DNA of 43,435 nucleotides. Source: Alphaproteobacteria bacterium. Lineage in GTDB: Bacteria; Pseudomonadota; Alphaproteobacteria; Sphingomonadales; Kordiimonadaceae. The notes below the pieces were generated by a model that was given only the letters and a program-made list of their open reading frames with translations, did not search any database and was not told the origin of the DNA. Position numbers and translations under genes: made by a program. The stretch covers positions 1 through 43,435 of the forward strand of contig JAJFIU010000097.1 in NCBI GenBank assembly GCA_021774695.1, read 5' to 3'. Below, piece after piece: positions 8,020-14,582 of this stretch (position 1 is the first letter of the stretch; every line of letters begins with the position of its first letter).

Positions 8020-8670
8020 TCAATTTTGACTCGTTGTCGTTAGATGTTGCGCTTTTTCAGCTTCAAGCTCACTCCACGACTGCCGAACAATTTTGGTTGC
8101 AGAATGGATGAATAAGCTGGCCATGATGCCCGCAACCGCAAGGTCGGGCCAGGCTGTATCGGTTGCTGCAATCCCGGAAGCTGCCAGTATCACAGCAACA
8201 TTGCCGACCGCGTCATTTCTGCTGCAAAGCCAGACTGAGCGTACATTGCTGTCTCCATCTTTATATTTCAGGAGTAGAATCACGCTAATCACATTGGCAG
8301 CAAGGGCTGCAAAACCAATTGCGCCCATAGTCAAAGCCTCGGGCACGCCTTCGATAAATATCCGGTAGACTGTACTTGCGAGCACCCATGCCGCTATTGC
8401 AAAAAGCGATAAGCCTTTAAATAAGCCAGCTTTCGCCCGCGTTGCGATTGGCATTCCAATGACAATTAAGGAAATCGTATAGGTCGCGCTGTCACCGAGG
8501 AAATCGAGTGAGTCTGCCAGTAACGCCATAGAACCAGAAGACAATCCGCCCAAAAGTTCAACCACAAACATACCAAAGTTGATTGCGATGATAATTATCA
8601 AGATGCGTTTATATGCAGGTGATGAACCATCAAAGTTTTGAGTTGAGCTGCAGCCACAGTCGTTAGACAT
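8020..8670 (-). CDS. cation diffusion facilitator lacking the C-terminal domain
   Basis: A 216-residue inner-membrane metal/proton antiporter of the CDF family. The N-terminus has a CGCSS motif (residues 5-9) before TM1. TM2 carries ADSLDFLGD, giving the Asp residues of the metal site, and TM5 carries SRNDAVGNVAV, the matching NDxxxN site. Six helices are evident and the protein ends about 20 residues after TM6. The cytoplasmic metal-sensing C-terminal domain of standard CDFs (about 90 residues) is therefore absent; short CDFs of this kind exist. It is the first gene of the metal operon, directly behind the MerR-type promoter, with GGAAATGACAA before its ATG. Likely substrates are divalent Zn, Cd or Co. 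Confidence 0.88.
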   Translation of the reverse strand: MSNDCGCSSTQNFDGSSPAYKRILIIIIAINFGMFVVELLGGLSSGSMALLADSLDFLGDSATYTISLIVIGMPIATRAKAGLFKGLSLFAIAAWVLASTVYRIFIEGVPEALTMGAIGFAALAANVISVILLLKYKDGDSNVRSVWLCSRNDAVGNVAVILAASGIAATDTAWPDLAVAGIMASLFIHSATKIVRQSWSELEAEKAQHLTTTSQN

Positions 8671-8707
8671 TTGTCATTTCCGAATCATTGTTAGTTTCGC
8701 AACTCAG

Positions 8708-8738
8708 AACCTACATGCTACAGTTGCTGTAGGAGCAA
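8708..8738 (-). promoter_or_regulatory. MerR-type operator/promoter of the metal operon
   Basis: The dyad CTACAG-TTG-CTGTAG (8718-8732) matches the half-site pattern of CueR/ZntR/PbrR operators. Reading leftwards, a -35-like TTGCTC (complement of 8733-8738) is followed by a 19-bp spacer containing the dyad and a -10-like TAGGTT (complement of 8708-8713). The overlong 19-bp spacer is the hallmark of MerR-activated promoters. It points at the CDF gene and lies 18 bp before the divergent merR start, so it probably also autoregulates merR. Confidence 0.75.
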
Positions 8739-8749
8739 GGAGAAAATAC

Positions 8750-9175
8750 ATGTCGCAGGATTTTATGATTGGCGAGCTCGCGGCGCGTACCGGCTGCAAG
8801 GTGCAAACAATCCGGTATTATGAAGAGATCGGCGTGATGCCGCCCGCAGTCCGTGCCGACAACAATCGGCGAATGTATGACGACTCTCATTTGATGCGCC
8901 TGACTTTTATCCGGCACAGCCGTGAGCTGGGATTTTCGCTTGATGACATCAGGAGTTTGCTGGCACTTGCAGACCAGCCCGACAGGCCGTGCGGTGAGGT
9001 TGATGAGATCGCGTGCAATCATCTAAATGAAGTGGAACGCAAAATCGCCTCGCTGAAAGTTATGGAAAGTGAACTTAGGCGGATGATCAGTCACTGTGCC
9101 GGTGGCACGGTTTCCGACTGCCGGATTATCAAGGTGTTGGCTGATCACGACCTATGCAAAGAGCACAGCAAATAA
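8750..9175 (+). CDS. MerR-family metal-responsive regulator (ZntR/PbrR/CadR group)
   Basis: A 141-residue dimeric activator/repressor. The N-terminal winged helix (residues 6-75) has the family signature MIGELAARTGCKVQTIRYYE and GFSLDDIRSLLAL. A dimerisation coiled coil (about 84-112) follows. Cysteines at 81, 89, 116, 124 and 136 include the C-terminal loop pattern HCAGGTVSDC and a late DHDLC. The 81/116/124 positions correspond roughly to metal ligands of ZntR/PbrR-type sensors, so a divalent metal is likelier than Cu(I). It is transcribed away from the CDF-czc operon across the operator at 8718-8732 and has an AAGGAG site before the ATG. Function inferred: metal-induced activation of the efflux operon. 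Confidence 0.88.
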   Translation: MSQDFMIGELAARTGCKVQTIRYYEEIGVMPPAVRADNNRRMYDDSHLMRLTFIRHSRELGFSLDDIRSLLALADQPDRPCGEVDEIACNHLNEVERKIASLKVMESELRRMISHCAGGTVSDCRIIKVLADHDLCKEHSK

Positions 9176-9280
9176 AACGCATAAACGAAACTGTTGCAGG
9201 TGCGAAAAGGCCGCTCTCGGTCCCAAAAAGCTTATATTATATCGTTGCATTTTCTCTGGTGAACGCTTGCTGTCAACAGG

Positions 9281-11068
9281 TCATGCAGAGCGTATATTGT
9301 CGACAAACCCGCTGGTCTCCCGCTCCAACTGACTGAATTCAGTCTTCAGGGTCGAAACAATCGCCAGCAACTCTCCAGCGGCCTGACCGTTTTCGTTGGC
9401 CGATCCGGTCAATTCATCTGAGTTCTGGGCGAGTGTCGTTACCTTGTCGTTGGCGCTTGAGACGGTTCGTGCGATTTCGCTGGTTGCACTGGTTTGTTCT
9501 TCCACTGCTGCGGCAACAGCCGTTGCAATTTCATTGATGGTTTCGATCCGACCGCCAATATTTTCCATTGCTGTCACGACTTTCCGGGTCACCGACTGGA
9601 CATTGTCAACATGAGAGGCAATATCTTCGGTGGCTTTTGCGGTTTGAGCGGCAAGCCCTTTAACCTCGCTGGCGACAACAGCAAATCCCTTGCCAGCATC
9701 TCCTGCCCGAGCGGCTTCAATGGTTGCGTTGAGCGCCAACAGGTTCGTCTGTGCGGCAATTTCGTTAATCAAATTAACAACTTCGCCGATTTTCTCAGCA
9801 CTGGTCGCCAGTTCTTGCGCGGTTTTATTGGTCTCGTTGGTCTGCTCTACCGTTTCGCTTATCTCGCGCGAAGATTGTTCCATCTGGCGTGCGATTTCGC
9901 CGATCGAGGACGAAAGCTCCTCGGTCGCCGTTGCCACAGTTTGCATGCCAGATGAAACATCTTCCGCCACAGCCGATAGGTTTTGGCAGAGTTCGCTGTT
10001 GCTGCCTGCGCGCTCCTGAACACCGGTTGCGCTACCGTCCAGCTGCTCTGCAGAGCCCTGCACCACAGCCATTACAGAATTGACCGATTTGTCAAAAGAG
10101 CTTGCGAGTTCATGCATGGTGCGCTTGCGCTCAGCTTCTGCCTCAGTCCGACGGTTTTCGTCCTCGGTGCGCTGGCGTTCTTCCATCCCGCGTGCATCAT
10201 CAGCGCGGCGGCGTTCTTCAGCGTCCGATTTTTCGCGCATTTCCCGCTGCTCGGCCTGCAGCCTGTCATTTTCGATCATCTGTGCGCGGAACTGGTCAAG
10301 CGCCATGACCACGGTGCCAAGCTCGTCCCGTCGTGCAAGCGAGGCAATATCAACGGTGCGGTCACCCCCAGCCAGTTTTTCGGTTGCACCCGCGATCTGA
10401 CGGATGGATTTGCTGGTCATCTGGCCGATCAGCCAAGAAAGTACCGCCACCAAGAAGCCCGCGACAATTGTTCCTATCAGAAAGGTGGTTTTGATGCCTT
10501 CGACATCGTCCTGAATAACGGCTGCCCGTGTGTCGGATGTCTGTTGTGCCTTCTGTGACAGGCCGTCAAAAACACCGGACACAATGGCAGCATTGTCCTT
10601 GAAGGGTTCAAGAAAGGAGACGGCGCTGGCAAAATCAATCTCAAGCATTGAGGTAACAACATCGATGGCCTCGCCGTATTTCACCAGTTCCGCTTCAACA
10701 GACTCGAGCTCGGCCACATTGATTTCACCACCAAAATCACTTTTGATGGCAGCCAACACCTGATTGATGCCTTCAATCTGGCGCTTCAAACCCTCGACAC
10801 CCGTTTCCAGGTCAATCGTTTCGCTGTCAGCGGCATAAAAGGTCATCAGCCTGTACAGGTCGCCGTCAAGCTGTTTGAATTGATTGTTGGCGTCCTGCAA
10901 CTGGCGGCTAAGGCGCATGTCGGTCTCGACAATTGCACTAACACCGGTTGCGGACTGGCCCAAGCCAAAGTTGGCATAAAAGGCAACGGCCAGCAGAACC
11001 AAAAAAGCAAACGCGGGCGCGATGCTGACTTTCAGCAGAAGCGGCAAATCATTCATTTTAAAAGACAT
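9281..11068 (-). CDS. methyl-accepting chemotaxis protein
   Basis: About 595 residues from the chosen start ([13 protein letters not shown]). TM1 spans about 12-33, then a helical periplasmic sensor of about 160 residues, TM2 (about 195-215) and HAMP (about 216-268). An unusually charged Glu/Arg helix follows (about 270-320), then the signalling domain. The conserved hairpin tip is [20 protein letters not shown], flanked by methylation-type helices. The protein should relay periplasmic ligand signals to CheA/CheW. In-frame starts further upstream exist (ATG at 11131; a TTG at 11173 inside a hairpin). I prefer 11068 because the TM1 that follows is then properly N-terminal, but no start has a strong ribosome-binding site. 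It is the last gene of a unit with the TonB receptor and YfiR-like genes. Confidence 0.92.
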   Translation of the reverse strand: MSFKMNDLPLLLKVSIAPAFAFLVLLAVAFYANFGLGQSATGVSAIVETDMRLSRQLQDANNQFKQLDGDLYRLMTFYAADSETIDLETGVEGLKRQIEGINQVLAAIKSDFGGEINVAELESVEAELVKYGEAIDVVTSMLEIDFASAVSFLEPFKDNAAIVSGVFDGLSQKAQQTSDTRAAVIQDDVEGIKTTFLIGTIVAGFLVAVLSWLIGQMTSKSIRQIAGATEKLAGGDRTVDIASLARRDELGTVVMALDQFRAQMIENDRLQAEQREMREKSDAEERRRADDARGMEERQRTEDENRRTEAEAERKRTMHELASSFDKSVNSVMAVVQGSAEQLDGSATGVQERAGSNSELCQNLSAVAEDVSSGMQTVATATEELSSSIGEIARQMEQSSREISETVEQTNETNKTAQELATSAEKIGEVVNLINEIAAQTNLLALNATIEAARAGDAGKGFAVVASEVKGLAAQTAKATEDIASHVDNVQSVTRKVVTAMENIGGRIETINEIATAVAAAVEEQTSATSEIARTVSSANDKVTTLAQNSDELTGSANENGQAAGELLAIVSTLKTEFSQLERETSGFVDNIRSA

Positions 11069-11145
11069 TGTCCGTTTCCCGTCTTGATTGGTTTTGATCA
11101 TTTCTGCCGCGCCTGTTGTCATATCAAACATTGTATTTGTCCACG

Positions 11146-11173
11146 TTGGGGGAGAAGCAACACCTCTCCCCAA
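11146..11173 (-). other. stem-loop between TonB-receptor and chemoreceptor genes
   Basis: GGGGAGA (11149-11155) and TCTCCCC (11165-11171) pair perfectly around a 9-base loop, and flanking TT/AA can extend the stem past a bulged G. It follows the TonB-receptor stop (11187) by 13 bases. There is no U-run after it in the leftward direction, so it looks more like an mRNA-stabilising or partially terminating element than a full terminator. Confidence 0.45.
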
Positions 11174-11186
11174 GTTGGTTTACTCT

Positions 11187-13328
11187 CTAAAACCGGTAGT
11201 TCAACGAAACATTCACCCGGCGCTCAATTCTGGCGAGCGAGGTTTGGCGTGGTTCTTTTTGCGTGATGCCGATGCCCTCAACGGCGAGCGTCAGATTGTC
11301 ATTGAAGTTATAGGCAAACCGGGCATTCAAGTTGAGCGAGGCGTTAACCGGAAAAAGCACCAGCTCAACAGTGTCGAGGTCGAGCTCTTCCTCGCCGCCT
11401 TCTTCTCCGCCTTCCTCCTCACCGCCGTGGGCGATGCCTTCGGCGCGCAACTGACGACGCTTTGAAGTATAGGAGGCAAACAGGTCAAGCTCGACCTTGT
11501 CCTTCGTGTAGCCAAGGCCAAATTTTAGCGTGTGTTTGGGCGAATTTTGCTCGAAGTCGACGGCTTCCAGTTCGGGCAGTTCCGGACCTTCTTCTTCACC
11601 CTCTTCGCCTGCTTCGTCTTCTTCCTCAGGCGGCTGGGTATCCTTCACATCGACAAACAGATAGTTGGCGTACCAATTCAGGTTCTCCGTTGCTTGCCCC
11701 TCGATGCTGGCTTCTAAGCCATAAGCTTCGGAATTAGTGAAGTTTTCGACGAAAAAGGCGGTTAATCCGTCGCCAATATTCTGCGGCTCGTTCTGCTGAA
11801 TATTCTGAGTGTCATTGGTATCGTAATAAAATGCCGCGGCCCGGAACATACCATTGATCGACGGTATTGACCGGTCATACCCCAGTTCGATATTGCGTGC
11901 TGTCGAGGTTATCAGCTCAGGGTTACCAGCCTGAAAGGTATCATCCTCAATCGCTTTCATGAAGCTGAACTCGGTCGGTGACGGCAGGTCGACGCCCTGT
12001 CCGCCAGTCAGCCGCAATGTGCTCAAATCATCGATCTTGTAGACAAAACCGCCGTTGTAGCTCACTTCATTGAGCCGCCGGTCAAAGTCTTCGTTGGTTT
12101 GCGGCAGGTTCGGAATGAAGTCGCCAGTGCGGTTCATCTTCACCGTGTCATAGCGGCCGGATGCGACAAAACTGAGTTTGTCGCTGATGGTCCAATCCCA
12201 CATACCGCTGAAAGACCAGGTCTTGAGCGTCAACTCACCGAGGGTTTCGGGGAAAGTCGTGGTTTGATTGTTGCGGTAGCCGATAGAACCGCGCACCGCA
12301 TGATCGGTGCCGATTTTGGCAAGATGATCGAGTTCGAAGACGGAGATGCTCTGATCGACCTCAAGCTCGATAAAGGGTGCACCAAATTCTTCTTCAACCA
12401 CCAGGGGATTGCGACTATTGAGTTCTAGCGAATTTCTGTAGGCGGTCAGCTCCGTGACACCCCAGCTGGTTTCCGCTGCCAGAAAACCCTTGATAGAATC
12501 CGTCTGATAGCGGCTGAAATTATAGGAGTGATCGAAATAAAGCTCGCCCTGACGGTTTTTGGAATAGGTATATTCCACGCCTGCCTGAATGTTGTCAGTC
12601 ACCTGCGCCAAAAGCTCCGCGGCAAAAAATTCGCGACGTTCGTCGTCCTCGCGGAGAAATTCTTCCTGCTCGGTGAACAGCGGGGTGTCGAAGCTTTCAT
12701 TGCCCCAAAGCCCGCCGGAAACACGTAAGCCAATTTTTTCGCTCAGCTTCCCGCTATAGGAGCCGTTGACTTCATAGTAATCCTGCGTACCGACACGTGC
12801 CGTGACCGTACCTCCTGAATCATACAATGGGTTGTTCGTTATTATGTTGATCACGCCCGATACCGCGTTGAACCCATAAAGCGCCGTGTTCGGCCCCTTT
12901 ACCACTTCGATCTGTCTGATTTCGGACAAGGCAACCGGCAAAGCCGCCCATTCGACATAGCCGAAATGATCCAGATAAACCTGGCGACCATTAATCAGGA
13001 CCAATACGCGCTCGTTGAAGGCAGCATTATAGCCGCGAATGCCGACATCAACGCCGCCAAGCGTAGAGCGCTGTACCGAAACACCGGAGACTTTCCTGAG
13101 CACTTCAGGAATATCGGTCGCGCCAGAGCGACGGATTTCCTCTGCGGTGATGATTTCCATTGTCACTGGCGCGTCCGAGGCGCGTTGGGGCTTGCCGGTT
13201 GCGCTTGTTGTTACTGATTCGTCGAAAAGCATTTCGAGCGATCCATAATCGATTGTTTGAGCCGAGGCCGCTGAAGATAGCGCCAACAAGCTGGTTGCCG
13301 TAGTAAGGCTGATAAATTTCTTGTTCAT
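11187..13328 (-). CDS. TonB-dependent outer-membrane receptor with acidic Glu/Gly-rich loops
   Basis: About 713 residues from MNKKFISLTT, with a signal peptide ending ASAQ (about 23). A plug domain follows (about 40-160: VTMEIITAEEIRRSGATDIP, IRGYNAAFNERVLVLINGRQ, VVKGPNTALYGFNAVSGVIN), then a 22-strand-type barrel ending in an aromatic LNYRF, as outer-membrane proteins should. Two low-complexity acidic stretches interrupt the C-terminal barrel: PPEEEDEAGEEGEEEGPELP (coding about 11575-11634) and GGEEEGGEEGGEEELDLD (about 11380-11433). They could bind cations. The ligand is unknown; the plug resembles receptors found beside YfiR-family genes. The gene lies 35 bp after the YfiR-like gene. Confidence 0.9.
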   Translation of the reverse strand: MNKKFISLTTATSLLALSSAASAQTIDYGSLEMLFDESVTTSATGKPQRASDAPVTMEIITAEEIRRSGATDIPEVLRKVSGVSVQRSTLGGVDVGIRGYNAAFNERVLVLINGRQVYLDHFGYVEWAALPVALSEIRQIEVVKGPNTALYGFNAVSGVINIITNNPLYDSGGTVTARVGTQDYYEVNGSYSGKLSEKIGLRVSGGLWGNESFDTPLFTEQEEFLREDDERREFFAAELLAQVTDNIQAGVEYTYSKNRQGELYFDHSYNFSRYQTDSIKGFLAAETSWGVTELTAYRNSLELNSRNPLVVEEEFGAPFIELEVDQSISVFELDHLAKIGTDHAVRGSIGYRNNQTTTFPETLGELTLKTWSFSGMWDWTISDKLSFVASGRYDTVKMNRTGDFIPNLPQTNEDFDRRLNEVSYNGGFVYKIDDLSTLRLTGGQGVDLPSPTEFSFMKAIEDDTFQAGNPELITSTARNIELGYDRSIPSINGMFRAAAFYYDTNDTQNIQQNEPQNIGDGLTAFFVENFTNSEAYGLEASIEGQATENLNWYANYLFVDVKDTQPPEEEDEAGEEGEEEGPELPELEAVDFEQNSPKHTLKFGLGYTKDKVELDLFASYTSKRRQLRAEGIAHGGEEEGGEEGGEEELDLDTVELVLFPVNASLNLNARFAYNFNDNLTLAVEGIGITQKEPRQTSLARIERRVNVSLNYRF

Positions 13329-13363
13329 GGGTTTTCTCATTTTATGCTTGGGGGCCAATGGGC

Positions 13364-13849
13364 TTATTTTTCTTTAACCATCATCAGAAAAGCCGGTTTG
13401 AAATCGATACCGGCAGCCGCACGAGCGGCCTTACTGACGACGATGGAAACTTTGGGTTTGGATGCAACGCCAACAATGCAGTTGCCCGCATCGACACAGC
13501 TCATGTCGGTTGAAATAACGAGGATCGACTGCGCCGCGGCAGCAGCAAATATTGCCGCATGTTGGCTCGCTGTGTCTTCCGCAATGAAAACTACCTTTGC
13601 ACCCGCGAGATCACTGAGTGAATCCGTTGAAACCGACTTTGCTGTCAGGGTTGCCTTGCCCGCCTTCAACCCGCTGCCGATCGCTGCGACAATCGCATCG
13701 GCATCGGCTTTAGAGGCGGCATTTGCAGGATCGTAAACAACAGCAGCGATCACGGCACCGGTAGGAGCGTTCGTCATAAACGAGACAGCGCGCGATGCGT
13801 CTGGGCGCCAGTTGAATGGCTGTGAGGGTGTTTTCCGAGGTTTTCTCAT
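13364..13849 (-). CDS. YfiR-family (DUF4154) protein, apparently without a signal peptide
   Basis: The conserved C-terminal half is clear: ILVISTDMSCVDAGNCIVGV, then KVSIVVSKAARAAAGIDFKP. This matches the end of YfiR proteins (ILTVSD, Gly-rich strand, FEINLxAARxAGLxISSxLL). YfiR-family proteins are periplasmic modulators, the prototype inhibiting the diguanylate cyclase YfiN. Here the N-terminus (MRKPRKTPSQPFNWRPDASR from the ATG at 13849, or about 28 residues more from 13933) shows no signal peptide. It also lacks the usual FVEWP-type first strand, so the gene may be truncated at its 5' end. It is followed by the TonB-receptor and chemoreceptor genes. The lack of an export signal makes function uncertain. 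Confidence 0.6.
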   Translation of the reverse strand: MRKPRKTPSQPFNWRPDASRAVSFMTNAPTGAVIAAVVYDPANAASKADADAIVAAIGSGLKAGKATLTAKSVSTDSLSDLAGAKVVFIAEDTASQHAAIFAAAAAQSILVISTDMSCVDAGNCIVGVASKPKVSIVVSKAARAAAGIDFKPAFLMMVKEK

Positions 13850-14249
13850 TGCGGATAACGATACAACGGTAGTTTTTAAGCCTAAATAGCTTCGAAGTTC
13901 GCCCGCTGATGGCGAAGAGCAGGTAGTGATCAAGTTATCGTCAGAGGATCGCGATTGGGCCGGAAGCGGAAATGGTGCCGCTACCAGTGAACGGCCGCTG
14001 TTGGGAAGGTCTCGCAGGCCGGTTCTGATTGCAGCTGACGGCTTTGTCAGGTCTCATCTGAACTATTACACCTTAATTGGTTTGTTGAATGGCCATTGTA
14101 ATACGAGTTTGCGTGGTCAGCACTATTTGAATTTCTTACAATTTGTGATACAATTTTTATTACATCGTTTATTACAAATTAACATTCTAGGGAAAGCGCC
14201 GTTTAAATTAAGTGATATAATATAAGTATTTAGAAGAAAATTAATTTAT
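13850..14249. other. AT-rich non-coding stretch beside the att site, with direct repeats
   Basis: I see no supported gene in these 400 bases, although open frames exist on both strands. The last 120 bases are very AT-rich. They contain TTTATTACA twice (14156-14164 and 14168-14176, 12 bp apart), a related TTCTTACA at 14133-14140, and AATTTGT/ACAAATT arms around them. Short spaced repeats next to an attachment site are what arm-type sites for a tyrosine integrase or its excisionase look like. This reading is inferred from position. Confidence 0.4.
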
Positions 14250-14274
14250 GGTTCGAATCCTGCCGCCCCAGCCA
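14250..14274 (+). other. orphan tRNA 3' end, probable att site of an integrative element
   Basis: The 25 bases from 14250 to 14274 read as half of a T-stem, the T-loop TTCGAAT, the stem return CCTGC, an acceptor strand CGCCCCA, discriminator G and CCA. Acceptor strand and discriminator fit alphaproteobacterial tRNA-Gln, which starts TGGGGCG. The bases before it are AT-rich and cannot supply the 5' half of a tRNA, so it is not a gene. Integrases that use tRNA 3' ends leave such a copy at the far end of the inserted element. With the CCA pointing right, the element would lie to the left. Confidence 0.75.
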
Positions 14275-14582
14275 TCTTTCCCAAGATGCATATATTCTGC
14301 GATACTAGTCCTCCTGGTTGGACGTTATGAAGCTCACCAAAAAGATAGTGATCGTCGAGATCATAATTAAGAATCCGCGGATAAGATCTGTGTTTTCCGG
14401 TCGCAGGCAATATAGTTTGCAGCTCAAAAATCGCTAATCTCATCTAGCAAGGTTGACAAGGTCAATCCGAGTTTTGTTATTAGTCTTTCGCCTTGGCCGT
14501 CAACCAAAACGGTTGTCACCAGCCGGGTTGAGCGTCTGTAAATATAGCATCTGGTTTGCAATTGCTTATTCTGGATGCCGTC
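14275..14582. other. non-coding stretch between att remnant and hybrid kinase
   Basis: No supported gene. A leftward open frame that crosses the tRNA remnant ends in an AAGFEP peptide, a known artefact of reading antisense to tRNA T-arms. Small imperfect hairpins occur (TTGAC-AAG-GTCAA near 14452 and GTCAACC-aaaac-GGTTGTC near 14500), but none has a U-run to act as terminator for the kinase gene. Confidence 0.4.

Noticed and set aside
13926..14225. rightward 99-residue frame over the AT-rich stretch
   Set aside because: Composition is non-protein-like toward the end, it overlaps the start region of the YfiR-like gene, and no domain is visible.
14246..14443. leftward 65-residue frame ending AAGFEP
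   Set aside because: The end is the antisense reading of the tRNA 3' piece, a known source of false proteins; the rest has no family or ribosome-binding site.
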